A stretch of 64,000 nt of DNA from a virus, in the IMG/VR virus record IMGVR_UViG_3300027708_000063, positions 1 to 64,000 of that record. One strand, 5' to 3'. The notes beneath the pieces were generated by a model, which was not told the DNA's origin, did no database searches, and saw only the letters and a list, made by a program, of their open reading frames with translations. Every line of letters starts with the position of its first letter. The first letter of the stretch is position 1. The position numbers and the translations under genes are program-made. Of this stretch, positions 16,142 through 25,957 are shown piece after piece.

Positions 16142-18850
16142 ATGAAGCTAGCTATTATTGACATTATTGGTATTCCATATGACGGTACAACCGTTTTTAA
16201 ACAAGGCCTTGGTGGCAGCGAAAGTGCTGTGACACTAATGGGAAAAGAATTAAGTGATTTGGGTTTTGAAGTCACTGTTTTTAACAACTGTATTGATCAT
16301 GCTGCTCCGGGTGTATATGATGGTGTAGCATATAGACACCTAAATGATCTAGCACAAGATCATTACTTCGATATCGTTATAAGCTCTAGAACGGTAATTC
16401 CATTTACTGATCCCGTTGATCTCTCAAAACTAAATGATACTAGGGCTATTCCATTCCAGAATTTAGATCTATACAACAGAATATTAGCCAAAGCCAAAAT
16501 GCGTATCCTATGGATGCACGACACATTTTGTCTAGGTGATAACTTAATTGAAGAACTTGCCCTTGCTGATAGAATCACTGATATCTTTACACTTAGTGAT
16601 TTCCATCTAACTTATGTTGCCAACTGTAATCATGGCAAGAGACGAAATTTCGAAGTTTTAAAACGTAAAATGTTCATAACACGAAATGGTGTAAGAATAT
16701 ATAATAAAAACGTAGATGTTTCCGCCAAAGACAAAAACTTATTTGTCTATAATGCAAGCGTTACCAAGGGAATGATTCCTTTAGTAAAACTAATTTGGCC
16801 ACATGTTAAGTATCACATACCTGAAGCTAAATTAAAAGTCATAGGAGGCTATTATAGATTTAGTATCAATGGCGAACCTGACCAGCAAGAAAAAGATTGG
16901 CGTGAGATGGCTGCTGATCCTCAACTGGCAGCACAAGATATAGAATTCACCGGTGTCATAACACAAAAAGAAATTGCGGATATACTGACTGAAGCTAATT
17001 TCATGTTATATCCAGCGGCATTTCCAGAGACCTACGGCATTTCATCAATGGAAAGTCTATGTTATAACACACCTTTGGTAACTTGTCGATTCGGAGCACT
17101 TGAAGAAATTGCCATTGAGAATGCTTGTTATCTAATCGACTATGCTATAGAACCTAACAATCTATTTCCGGATATCAATGTACACACTCAAATTGAACAG
17201 TTTGTTAGGACTGTGGTAGAGGCATATCGTAATCCCTACTTACATCAGCAAAAACAATACTATTGTAACATTGTTAAAGACACTGCTGGATGGGACAGTG
17301 TAGCTCTACAATGGAAACAGTTAATAGTTAAACGATTGGGCCAATATTTAAAACGTGATGAATATCAAGCTGTATCTAAAATCAATCATAGAATACACAA
17401 AATCTATAACCGTAAATTTCATAACACTGTTGAACTAGAAAACTACAAGACAAATATTGAACAAGAGATCGTTGTTGTCAGTCCATTCTATAACTGTGCT
17501 GAATATATTTCACGTTGTATTGCCAGTGTATCTACACAGGACTACCATAACTACAGACACATACTGATCGACGATTGTTCTACTGATAATTCATTAGATA
17601 TAATAACAGCAGAGTTGTCAGCACTGCCCGAAGATATCATGAAAAAATATACAGTTATTTTAAATAACAACAATTTGGGTGCAGTTAAAAATCAAATAGA
17701 AAACATCAAAGCGTTGGTTAATAATGATCATGCAATCATAATGTTGCTAGATGGTGACGATAGTCTTGTAAATGATAATACAATATTCAGTTATTACAAT
17801 TCATTATATGATGGCTCTACTGAATTTGCCTATGGGTCATGCTGGAGCATGGCCGACAACATTCCTTTGATCAGTCAACCATACCCTGAACATGTAAAAC
17901 AAAATAGAGAGTATAGAAATCATCACTTTAACTGGATACTTCCCTATACACATTTGCGAACATTTAAAAAATCTTTACTGAACAATATTGATGATAGCAT
18001 GTTTAAGGACGACAGCGGCAATTGGTTTAAAGCTGGCGGTGATGGCAGTGTATTCTATGCGCTAATAGAAACTGCTGATCCTAAAAAAGTTAAATGCCTC
18101 CAAGACATAGTATACAACTATAATGATATAAATCCATTGAATGACTACAAGGTCAATGCAGCGGAACAAAATATCAATGCATACACGATTGTTAAAAAAG
18201 CAAACATATTTAAAAAAAAGATACTGATAGCGATTCCAACGGCTCGTAATATTGAGCCGGAGACTTTTAAAAGTATCTATGATTTGATAATCCCTGAAGG
18301 TTACGAAGCTACATTCCAGTACTTCTATGGGTACAATATTGATCAGGTAAGAAACTTAATTGCCGACTGGGTGGTCAACGGATTTGATTACTTGTTTAGT
18401 GTTGATAGCGATATCAGTTTCCCATCTAATACATTGGAAAGATTGTTAGCGCATGATGTAGATGTTGTAAGTGGACTATATGTACAGCGAAAACCTGGAT
18501 TACATATCTTGGAAATCTACGAGCCAACTGAACACGGTGGCGTAACCAATATGCCTTATCCCAAACTCAAAGGACGTCGCCTAGTTGAAGTTGCAGGCTG
18601 CGGATTTGGCTGTGCATTGGTCAAGGCAGCAGTCTTACGTGACATAGGGTATCCGCAATTTAAGTATTACAGTGCTATTGATCATAGAAATACTATATCG
18701 GAAGATGTTGATTTCTGTAAGAAAGCCCGAGACAAAGGGTTTAAAATTTGGGCTGATCCCAACGTGCTATGCAGCCACACTGGCAGTTTTACCTTTAATG
18801 TAGACACTACTATTCCTGCACTAGAAGATGTTAATGCCACTGGTGCATGA
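16142..18850 (+). CDS. Multidomain glycosyltransferase (GT4-like + two GT2-like domains)
   Basis: 902 residues. Residues ~1-400 form a GT4/GT-B domain: GLGGSES near the N-terminus and FPETYGISSMESL with the paired Glu residues of retaining GT4 enzymes. Residues ~441-690 form a GT2/GT-A domain (VVVSPFYNCAEYISRCIASVSTQDY, IDDCSTDNS, DxD-type LLDGDDS). Residues ~692-895 form a second GT-A domain (KILIAIPTARNIE, FSVDSDISFP, SEDVDFCKKARDKGFKIWADP). Three sugar-transfer modules in one phage protein suggest assembly of an oligosaccharide on fibres, DNA or the host envelope. The acceptor is unknown. It has its own leaderless promoter, separating it from the fibre genes. Confidence 0.85.
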   Translation: MKLAIIDIIGIPYDGTTVFKQGLGGSESAVTLMGKELSDLGFEVTVFNNCIDHAAPGVYDGVAYRHLNDLAQDHYFDIVISSRTVIPFTDPVDLSKLNDTRAIPFQNLDLYNRILAKAKMRILWMHDTFCLGDNLIEELALADRITDIFTLSDFHLTYVANCNHGKRRNFEVLKRKMFITRNGVRIYNKNVDVSAKDKNLFVYNASVTKGMIPLVKLIWPHVKYHIPEAKLKVIGGYYRFSINGEPDQQEKDWREMAADPQLAAQDIEFTGVITQKEIADILTEANFMLYPAAFPETYGISSMESLCYNTPLVTCRFGALEEIAIENACYLIDYAIEPNNLFPDINVHTQIEQFVRTVVEAYRNPYLHQQKQYYCNIVKDTAGWDSVALQWKQLIVKRLGQYLKRDEYQAVSKINHRIHKIYNRKFHNTVELENYKTNIEQEIVVVSPFYNCAEYISRCIASVSTQDYHNYRHILIDDCSTDNSLDIITAELSALPEDIMKKYTVILNNNNLGAVKNQIENIKALVNNDHAIIMLLDGDDSLVNDNTIFSYYNSLYDGSTEFAYGSCWSMADNIPLISQPYPEHVKQNREYRNHHFNWILPYTHLRTFKKSLLNNIDDSMFKDDSGNWFKAGGDGSVFYALIETADPKKVKCLQDIVYNYNDINPLNDYKVNAAEQNINAYTIVKKANIFKKKILIAIPTARNIEPETFKSIYDLIIPEGYEATFQYFYGYNIDQVRNLIADWVVNGFDYLFSVDSDISFPSNTLERLLAHDVDVVSGLYVQRKPGLHILEIYEPTEHGGVTNMPYPKLKGRRLVEVAGCGFGCALVKAAVLRDIGYPQFKYYSAIDHRNTISEDVDFCKKARDKGFKIWADPNVLCSHTGSFTFNVDTTIPALEDVNATGA

Positions 18851-18938
18851 TCATTATCTACAAAAACTACTCGAGGTCTAAAACGGATTGAAAGTAGATA
18901 AGGTAAATAATAGTAATTAACTACAAGGTGAACCAAAA

Positions 18939-19655
18939 ATGAAAAAACTCTTTATTACTCTAATACTGACTTTAGCCAGTGTTTCTGGATTTGCACAAAT
19001 CAATCAACAGTGCCCACAATTTACAGTAAACGGCACACCGCAATATCAGGCCCGTCCCGGAGATCAAGAAATTTGTCATATGAATTATGCTGTAATTCAT
19101 CGTTGCGATGTCAAAGCACCTGTGGCAGTATTTGAACATTTAACAGTGGCAACAATGACAGGTCCTGCAAAACGTAAGGACAATTTCCACCCAGATGCAG
19201 CAGTTGCTCCACAGTGTAGTGCCAGTCTAGCAGACTATGCCACAGTGGGTAGTACTCATGATCGTGGTCATATGAGCCCTGCTGGTAATAATACGCTTAA
19301 TGATGCTGTCATGAGCGAAAGTTTTAACCTAAGTAACATGGTAGCGCAAATCGCAAATAACAACAGAGGAATTTGGAAACAGGTTGAGACATATGAAAGA
19401 CAGTGGGCAATGGCCCCTGGTACAGACTTTTATATTATCTCTGGAGGTATCTTTGATCAAGGACATCCTGTAACTGGTAACGGATTAGGAATTCCTACTC
19501 GTTTATACAAAGTTATCATTGAGAAAAATAGTCAAAAAGTACAGGCATATCTAATGCCAAATGCAGCATTACCAGTAAAAGATTTGCCTAACTATCAGGT
19601 GCCGATGGCTGCTATCGAGCAAGCAACAGGCATGAAATTTAATCTAGGTCAATAA
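18939..19655 (+). CDS. Secreted DNA/RNA non-specific endonuclease (DRGH/NUC family)
   Basis: 238 residues with ribosome site AAGGTGA. The N-terminus is a clear Sec signal peptide (KKLFITLILTLASVSGFA, cleavage before QINQQ). The catalytic motif DRGHMSPAGN near residues 109-118 is the signature of the Serratia nuclease family (His general base, Asn metal ligand). Several Cys (C24, C47, C57, C91) could form disulfides in the periplasm. It could degrade host or competing DNA in the periplasm, scavenge nucleotides after lysis, or act against superinfecting phage DNA. Family and export are well supported, the role is not. Confidence 0.9.
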   Translation: MKKLFITLILTLASVSGFAQINQQCPQFTVNGTPQYQARPGDQEICHMNYAVIHRCDVKAPVAVFEHLTVATMTGPAKRKDNFHPDAAVAPQCSASLADYATVGSTHDRGHMSPAGNNTLNDAVMSESFNLSNMVAQIANNNRGIWKQVETYERQWAMAPGTDFYIISGGIFDQGHPVTGNGLGIPTRLYKVIIEKNSQKVQAYLMPNAALPVKDLPNYQVPMAAIEQATGMKFNLGQ

Positions 19656-19673
19656 TTTAAGTCTAGATTTACA

Positions 19674-19811
19674 ATGAATATCCAGAAAATGATAAGTCCA
19701 ACAGTCCTTGTAACTTTTACAGCCCTGTTTGACGACATTGTCAAAGGGCTATCTAGATACGGATTGGGTATGGTTGGAATACCATACCCGGATGATGAGA
19801 TCTCACCTTAG
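19674..19811 (+). CDS. Possible 45-residue peptide
   Basis: ATG at 19674 to TAG at 19809-19811, product beginning MNIQKMISPTVLVTFTALF and ending GIPYPDDEISP. It has a moderately hydrophobic N-terminal stretch and no convincing ribosome site. The stretch codes for something peptide-like but could be non-coding leader sequence. A perfect inverted repeat (GGTATGG / CCATACC) lies inside it. Confidence 0.3.
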   Translation: MNIQKMISPTVLVTFTALFDDIVKGLSRYGLGMVGIPYPDDEISP

Positions 19812-19918
19812 GGACCGTTGTCGTCACGGGTGTGAGCTTGCTCACACAGGCGTCCGCGCAATTGAACTTCCAGGCGTACTTGGAGCCGGATAAAGTCACC
19901 GGCACTAATAAATACACC

Positions 19919-20323
19919 ATGCGAGCAAAACAGTTTATTATTGAAGGCAAACAAGAAAAAGAACGTTTTATTGAAATGTTTAAAGACTTTTTGCCAATGG
20001 CAATGAAAATATTAGGAATCGACAGATTGCCTAAGATGGATTTCGAACCAGCACTACATATAGGACATCAACCTAGTTTTGGTATGTATGTCAATGGTGA
20101 AAAAACCCTACATGTGGGGATTTCGAATAGACACCCTGTTGATATCCTTAGAACCGTTGCTCACGAGCTTGTACACTTTAGACAGGATCTGCGTGGTGAA
20201 TTAAATGACCAAAGCGGTGTAACTGGTAGTCCAGAAGAAAATCAAGCGCACGAAATTGCCGGAGTTATTATGCGGAATTTTAATAAAAAATATCCTAAGT
20301 ATTTGGAAAGTAAACCATTATGA
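19919..20323 (+). CDS. HExxH zinc-metalloprotease-like protein
   Basis: 134 residues from the ATG at 19919. An in-frame GTG at 19832 would add a signal-like leader (VSLLTQASAQ), so the start is not certain. The zinc motif HELVH at residues 82-86 is followed by EENQAHEIA, a possible third-ligand region as in SprT/ImmA-like proteins. The N-terminus MRAKQFIIEG parallels MRAKEF of the next gene and resembles the T4 capsid-targeting peptide (MKTYQEFIAE), so it may be packaged into the prohead. It overlaps the next gene by four bases. Peptidase activity is inferred from the motif only. Confidence 0.7.
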   Translation: MRAKQFIIEGKQEKERFIEMFKDFLPMAMKILGIDRLPKMDFEPALHIGHQPSFGMYVNGEKTLHVGISNRHPVDILRTVAHELVHFRQDLRGELNDQSGVTGSPEENQAHEIAGVIMRNFNKKYPKYLESKPL

Positions 20324-20604
20324 GAGCTAAAGAATTCACCATTAACGTTCCGATTACAATTACCATCAACGGAGATGACGATCCTGTAGTAGATGCTGGT
20401 GATACAGCCCCTGCAGATGACTCTCAGTTACATCAAAACCCTGTAATGGTAAGCCCTCAGCAACAAGAACTCGAATTAGCAAAGGCAGCAGCAGGTAAAG
20501 ACAGTCCAGTAATAGATAAGTTAACAGGGCAAGAAACAGTAGGCGAAGAACCACCCGATCAAAATGATATCATTCAACAATTAAAAGCCCTACTAGCAAG
20601 ATAA
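20320..20604 (+). CDS. Small acidic protein with MRAKEF N-terminus
   Basis: 94 residues, start overlapping the HExxH gene stop (ATGA), so translationally coupled. The N-terminal MRAKEFTINVPITITINGDDD echoes its neighbour's first residues. The rest is acidic, Gln/Pro-rich and probably disordered, with a C-terminal helix (DIIQQLKALLAR). No enzyme motif. The shared N-terminus suggests a common targeting or processing signal, perhaps for the prohead. This is inference. Confidence 0.65.
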   Translation: MRAKEFTINVPITITINGDDDPVVDAGDTAPADDSQLHQNPVMVSPQQQELELAKAAAGKDSPVIDKLTGQETVGEEPPDQNDIIQQLKALLAR

Positions 20605-20610
20605 TCAAAC

Positions 20611-21033
20611 ATGCCTATTCAAAAAATAAAGTCCGGCAGAATTATTACTGTACCAGTAACTGAATATATTGGCCAGTCTGGCACGATTTTTTATGACGAA
20701 GAAATTGGAGAATTGAGATTATCAAATGGAATCACTCCAGGCGGTCGACCAATTTATGCAAATAGCACAGGCACTAATACGGGTACTAATTCTGGAAATG
20801 TTGTTGCCAATGCATTTAAAACACTGGTAGTTTCTGGACAACCTCCTCTAGTTGCAACGGGATCAGATACTTTACAATTGGTAGCTGGCGCAGGCATTAT
20901 ATTAGAAACTTCAGCTAATGCTAGTCCTTACAAACAGTTAACTATTCGATCAAACAATCTTGGAAACTTAGATGGCGGTACACCTGGCACAGTGTATGGT
21001 GGTCTTGATGTAATTGATGGCGGCGGCATATAA
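20611..21033 (+). CDS. Small tail-fibre accessory protein
   Basis: 140 residues. The N-terminal half (SGTIFYDEEIGELRLSNGITPGGRPI) is the short beta motif that opens many phage fibre proteins; the second half (LQLVAGAGIILETSANASPYKQLTIRS) is a beta-rich linker. It sits two bases before the large fibre gene at 21035 and was probably duplicated from a fibre N-terminal domain. Likely virion component; no specific function recognised. Confidence 0.6.
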   Translation: MPIQKIKSGRIITVPVTEYIGQSGTIFYDEEIGELRLSNGITPGGRPIYANSTGTNTGTNSGNVVANAFKTLVVSGQPPLVATGSDTLQLVAGAGIILETSANASPYKQLTIRSNNLGNLDGGTPGTVYGGLDVIDGGGI

Positions 21034-21034
21034 A

Positions 21035-24000
21035 ATGGCAGTAAGAATACAAATTCGTCGAGGTACAGAAACTAATTGGACATCACTGAATCCATTATTG
21101 GCCGAGGGAGAATTAGGTGTTGAATTAGATACCGGCAGATTTAAAATTGGTAATGGATTAAATTACTGGAATCAGATTGAATACGCTAACGCAATAAGTA
21201 AGTTACATAGCTTATTTGATGTTTCAGTTATTGACCCAAATAATAATGACTTATTAATTTATGATTTAGCAACAGACAAGTGGGTTTCACGACCGGCAAT
21301 TTTAGCATCAACGACAGTTTCGGGCACGGTCAAGATTGGGTCAAATATCAGTGTTGCTGACGATGGTACAATATCAGTAACTGCACCGTATTCATTAATC
21401 ACTGCTACTTCAAATATATTAGGCGGAGTTAAGATCGGTAATGGTATTAGTATTACTGACAACGGCACAATATCTTTCAATACATCAACATTAGTTGCCA
21501 ATGCAGTCACTGCCACTACTGCTACCAATGCGGCATATGCCTACTCATTCAATACATCAACATTAGTTGCCAATGCAGTCACTGCCACTACTGCTACCAA
21601 TGCGGCATATGCCTACTCATTCAATACATCAACATTAGTTGCCAATGCCGTAAATGCAGTCACTGCTACCAATGCGGCATATGCCTACTCATTCAATACA
21701 TCAACATTAGTTGCCAATGCCGTAAATGCAGTAAATGCAGTCACTGCCACCAATGCGGCATATGCCTACTCATTCAATACATCAACATTAGTTGCCAATG
21801 CCGTAAATGCAGTAAATGCAGTCACTGCCACCAATGCGGCATATGCATATAGTTTTAATACAAGTACATTAGTTGCCAATGCAATATCAACAATTAATTT
21901 AAATGGCGGAATAGTCACGGCTACTGCTATAATTGTAACCGGCACACAAACAAGCACTAGTTCATTTAGTAGTAATGCATTGTATGTTGTTGGCGGTATT
22001 GGAGGTAATAGTGGATTTAACATTAATGGTGACGGTTACCTGCATGGTAACTTAACTGTTAGTGGTTACATTACTGGTACCAATGTAACGCTGAATATCT
22101 TAAGTGCCAACAGCGCGACCTTCTACGGTGATGCTACAGGGGCCGGAGCATTGTATGCAGGTGTATTAGGATTTACACAATTTCCGCAGACAATGGCGCA
22201 GTTCTCGGGTGATGCTAACAACTACATGGAAGTCAACGTTCAGAACGTTAATGCTGGTAATCAAGCCAGTACAGATATTGTTGCTAGTTCAGATAGCGTT
22301 ACATCTAGCAACGGCTTCATTGATATGGGCATTACCAGCAGTAGTTGGGATGGTACACAACCCGACAGTTTTGGTAATAATCTAGGACCAAACGATGGTT
22401 ATATATTAGTCGGTGCTAATACATCACCAGGATTAGGCGATCTAGCATTGGGTACCCTAGGTGCAGGCACCACCGTTAAGATTATTGTAGCCGGAACTAA
22501 TACTAACTCTTTAACAGCAGTGTTTAATACTGCAACTACACGATCTATCTCAACTACAACAGGCGCATTGGTTGTATATGGTGGAGTCGGTGTCGGCGGG
22601 GCATTATACGCAGGTGGCGGAATTAGTGGAAACTTAATCGGCGGTTCCACTGGTACATTGATATATCAGAGCAGTACTTCTACAACAGCATTTTTAACTG
22701 TGGGCACTGTTGGACAAATTTTATCAGTAATTAATGGCATACCGGCCTGGATCTCAACTGGATCATTAACAGCAGGTCTTGCAACAACTGCCTCATACGC
22801 ACTGTCATTCAATACCGGTACATTGGTTGCCAATGCAGTATCAGCTACAACGGCAAGTTTTGCTACTACCAGTGGATATGCTCTAAGTTTCAATACCAGC
22901 ACATTAGTTGCCAATGCAGTATCAGCTACAACATCAAACTATGCCACTACCAGTGGATATGCTATAAGTTTCAATACCAGCACATTAGTTGCCAATGCAG
23001 TATCAGCTACAACGGCAAGTTTTGCTACTACCAGTGGATACGCACTGTCATTCAATACTGGTACATTGGTTGCCAATGCAGTAAGTGCTGTCACTGCTAC
23101 CACAGCTACAACCGTTGCAGGCGGAACTGCTGGTCAAATTCTGTTTCAAACTGCAACTGGTGCTACGGCATTTATTAGCACAGGTACTGCTGGTAATATA
23201 TTGGTAAGCAACGGAACAAATGCTCCTACATATAATAATACACTGGCACTAACCAGCTTAACCAGTGCCACATCAACTCAAACTGGAGCATTACAAGTTG
23301 TTGGTGGGGTAGGTATTGGTGGCGACTTGTACATTGGCGGAAACAGTTACATTCAAAAGATCAATATCACTGCCAGTTCTGATTCTGTTGCAGCTTGGTT
23401 ATATGACAGTACAGCAACTTATACATCAACTGTCACTAACCAAGACATTTTCTTTAAGCCAGACGGTACTAAAATGTTTGGCGTATCGCCTAACGCTGTT
23501 TTTCAATGGTCATTGAGTACTCCTTGGACTTTAACACCTGCAACAGTTACATCGGGCACAACATATTCAGTAGCAACAGTTGATACTTCAGTTAATGGGC
23601 TTACTTTTAGCCCAGATGGTACCAGTATGGTTCTTATTGGTAACACTGCGGTGGTTAACGCTACTTTTGGTATACTTGCTGGCGAAGATAGGGCTTATTA
23701 TTTTACATTGGCAACCCCGTGGGATCCAACTAGTGCTACCCTGGCAGGAACAATAAGATTTGCCATTAGTGATCAAGGAATTCCAAACACGGAATCCACT
23801 CCTACTGCCTGTGCCTATGATAACACTGGTGGAAATTTTTATGTAATAGGTACTACGGTACGTAGGGTATATCAATATACCTTATCCACACCGTATGTTG
23901 TTAGTACCAGCACTGCGGTATATTCCAAACAATATATCACAGCTGAAGATACCAGCCCGCAAGGTTTAAGTTTCAACTATACCGGCTCAAGAATGTATAT

Positions 24001-25957
24001 TCTGGGAGCAACCAATGACAACGTATACGAATATAGATTAAGTACGCCGTGGGACGTTAGTACTGCGGTATATTACGACAAATATTTTATTGGTATACAG
24101 AACGGGTCCATGTTGGGTCTTTATCTAAACACTACTGCAACCAATTATGTGTTTATGGCCGGCAGCGCGGCCATTTATCGTTACCGTACTGACACACAGG
24201 CATTATACATTAATCCAGAAACAACTAGTAGTGATATTATTTTAGGCGGTAATATTAGAATTAAAGGCTCCGCTAACAGTGGTATATTGGTTGTTGATTC
24301 AACCGTTTTCTCATTCGGTACTAGCGGATTTGTTTCATACAACAATGTGCTTGCTGCTGGTCAAAGTGGTGTTACTGGCGGTGTTTTTACTGGTATAAGC
24401 ACTGGTGGCCTAAACATTTATACCGGCCAATCGTCGGGTGCGTTGGTAGTTGGTGGTACAGCAGCCACCGGTAACATAACAATTGGCCAGTCAACTGCTG
24501 CCCAAGCAGTGGGTATTGCTTCTGGTGCTACTGCCTCAGCCTCTACTAAAACTGTCAACATTGGCACTGGTGGTACTGCTGGATCCACTACCAACATAAA
24601 CATTGGCCCGGTGCTTGGTTCAGGAACCACAACAGTTAACAACGGATTGTCATTTGCCGGTTCGTCAAACACTCCCTTATATATGGGAGCTAGTTATACT
24701 GCTAACGTACCGTCATTCATTAACGCAGTTGGTACATTGGTTGGCACAACAACTACCAATAACATCTATGCGTTCAACTATCAGCATAACCTAGCACCAA
24801 TTAGCACTGCCACTATTGCCAATTACTATGGTCAGTTGTTCATACCAACATTAAGCAATACTGCAACCTACGCCAATCTGTACGGAGTATATGCCCGTAT
24901 TGATATGAGTGCTGCTTCAACTAGCGGTAGTGTTTCTCAGTGGATTGGTTTTAGTAGTGAAAATCCTAGTAGAAACGCCGCCGCTGATGTGAGATTTACC
25001 AGCCATATTGGATTTAGGGCCGCTGACCCTAGCGGCATTACTGCCACAAACGTATATGGTTTTTACAGCCAAATTGCTGCCGGCACAAATAGATATAATA
25101 TATATGCTATTGGCAGTGCATTTAATTATTTCCAAGGTAACGTTGGAATAGGATCAGGCGCAGCCGGTGGAGCATACAAACTTGATATTGGTAGTGGTGG
25201 TGCAATTAGATTCCAGTCTACTGCAACAGTTACTGATACGACTAATGCTACATCAACTTTTACAGGTGCATTGACCGTAGTTGGTGGTGTTGGTATTGGC
25301 GGCGATTTATATGGAGGTGGAACCATACAGGCGCCCAAACATGTAGTGAGCGGATCATACAGTGCTAACGATTGGGGCAGCACAGGTACAGGATTAGTTG
25401 TGGCAGCATCAACCTATACAAACTTGACCAGTAGCGGCACTGTTGCAACAAGTTATATAAACGCATTTGGAATCCCCACAATAGTGTCTACAACTGCTAC
25501 TACCATTACTGGTGCTGCTACTGTATATATAGCAGGTGTACCAATTGCTGGAACTAACACTACTATTAGCAATGCCTATTCCCTACGTGTACAAGGTGGA
25601 ACGGCAAACTTTGGAGCCGCAGTTCAAGCGGCCAACTTTACCATTCAAGGTACTGGCGGTCTAGGAACCTCTAACCAACTAGTGGTCCCCATTGTCAATA
25701 CATATGCTACAACCGTAAACTTTGCCGGCAGTGCCACCACTGTTACTGTTGGAGCAACAACTGGCACAACTACTTTCAACTCAACTACAACTTCAATAAG
25801 TACCACTACCGGCGCTGTACAAATACGTGGCGGTGTTGGTGTTGCAGACAGTGTCTATGTTGGCAACAGAGTGGGGTTTGTTAATACAAGTAATGTTAGT
25901 GTAGTTTATCAATACTATAACGCTACAACCAATAGTTTAGATACGGTGTTTGGTTAA
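21035..25957 (+). CDS. Very large repeat-built tail fibre protein
   Basis: 1640 residues from the ATG at 21035; an upstream TTG at 21014 is inside the previous gene. It opens with an Mtd-like attachment motif (VRIQIRRGTETNWTSLNPLLAEGELGVELDT). Two repeat classes follow: 24-26-residue FNTSTLVANAVTATTATNAAYAYS shaft units, and the STTTGALVV-GGVGIGGDLYVGG cassette at least four times. A beta-propeller-like region (~790-1050: FSPDGTSMVLIG..., FNYTGSRMYILG, YEYRLSTPWDVSTAVYY) may be the receptor-contact part. The stop overlaps the next ATG by one base. Probably a long trimeric tail fibre. Confidence 0.82.
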   Translation: MAVRIQIRRGTETNWTSLNPLLAEGELGVELDTGRFKIGNGLNYWNQIEYANAISKLHSLFDVSVIDPNNNDLLIYDLATDKWVSRPAILASTTVSGTVKIGSNISVADDGTISVTAPYSLITATSNILGGVKIGNGISITDNGTISFNTSTLVANAVTATTATNAAYAYSFNTSTLVANAVTATTATNAAYAYSFNTSTLVANAVNAVTATNAAYAYSFNTSTLVANAVNAVNAVTATNAAYAYSFNTSTLVANAVNAVNAVTATNAAYAYSFNTSTLVANAISTINLNGGIVTATAIIVTGTQTSTSSFSSNALYVVGGIGGNSGFNINGDGYLHGNLTVSGYITGTNVTLNILSANSATFYGDATGAGALYAGVLGFTQFPQTMAQFSGDANNYMEVNVQNVNAGNQASTDIVASSDSVTSSNGFIDMGITSSSWDGTQPDSFGNNLGPNDGYILVGANTSPGLGDLALGTLGAGTTVKIIVAGTNTNSLTAVFNTATTRSISTTTGALVVYGGVGVGGALYAGGGISGNLIGGSTGTLIYQSSTSTTAFLTVGTVGQILSVINGIPAWISTGSLTAGLATTASYALSFNTGTLVANAVSATTASFATTSGYALSFNTSTLVANAVSATTSNYATTSGYAISFNTSTLVANAVSATTASFATTSGYALSFNTGTLVANAVSAVTATTATTVAGGTAGQILFQTATGATAFISTGTAGNILVSNGTNAPTYNNTLALTSLTSATSTQTGALQVVGGVGIGGDLYIGGNSYIQKINITASSDSVAAWLYDSTATYTSTVTNQDIFFKPDGTKMFGVSPNAVFQWSLSTPWTLTPATVTSGTTYSVATVDTSVNGLTFSPDGTSMVLIGNTAVVNATFGILAGEDRAYYFTLATPWDPTSATLAGTIRFAISDQGIPNTESTPTACAYDNTGGNFYVIGTTVRRVYQYTLSTPYVVSTSTAVYSKQYITAEDTSPQGLSFNYTGSRMYILGATNDNVYEYRLSTPWDVSTAVYYDKYFIGIQNGSMLGLYLNTTATNYVFMAGSAAIYRYRTDTQALYINPETTSSDIILGGNIRIKGSANSGILVVDSTVFSFGTSGFVSYNNVLAAGQSGVTGGVFTGISTGGLNIYTGQSSGALVVGGTAATGNITIGQSTAAQAVGIASGATASASTKTVNIGTGGTAGSTTNINIGPVLGSGTTTVNNGLSFAGSSNTPLYMGASYTANVPSFINAVGTLVGTTTTNNIYAFNYQHNLAPISTATIANYYGQLFIPTLSNTATYANLYGVYARIDMSAASTSGSVSQWIGFSSENPSRNAAADVRFTSHIGFRAADPSGITATNVYGFYSQIAAGTNRYNIYAIGSAFNYFQGNVGIGSGAAGGAYKLDIGSGGAIRFQSTATVTDTTNATSTFTGALTVVGGVGIGGDLYGGGTIQAPKHVVSGSYSANDWGSTGTGLVVAASTYTNLTSSGTVATSYINAFGIPTIVSTTATTITGAATVYIAGVPIAGTNTTISNAYSLRVQGGTANFGAAVQAANFTIQGTGGLGTSNQLVVPIVNTYATTVNFAGSATTVTVGATTGTTTFNSTTTSISTTTGAVQIRGGVGVADSVYVGNRVGFVNTSNVSVVYQYYNATTNSLDTVFG
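21476..21895 (+). repeat. Tandem ~63-72-base in-frame shaft repeats
   Basis: Five near-identical copies (ttcaatacatcaacattagt...gcggcatatgcctac) plus one diverged copy, varying by insertion of the codon pair AAT-GCA-GTA. They encode FNTSTLVANAV-ATNAAYAYS. The nucleotide identity suggests recent duplication or ongoing recombination. Confidence 0.85.
22803..23090 (+). repeat. In-frame shaft repeats shared with other fibre genes
   Basis: Four ~72-base units (agtttcaataccagcacatt...gccactaccagtggatatgc) encoding FNTSTLVANAVSATT-FATTSGYALS. Closely related DNA occurs at 28196-28490 and 29522-29805 in a different gene, giving homology for exchange. Confidence 0.8.

Noticed and set aside
21476-21895. 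Regular direct repeats that could suggest a CRISPR array
   Set aside because: The repeats are in frame within one long gene, have no unique spacers, and encode a regular protein shaft.
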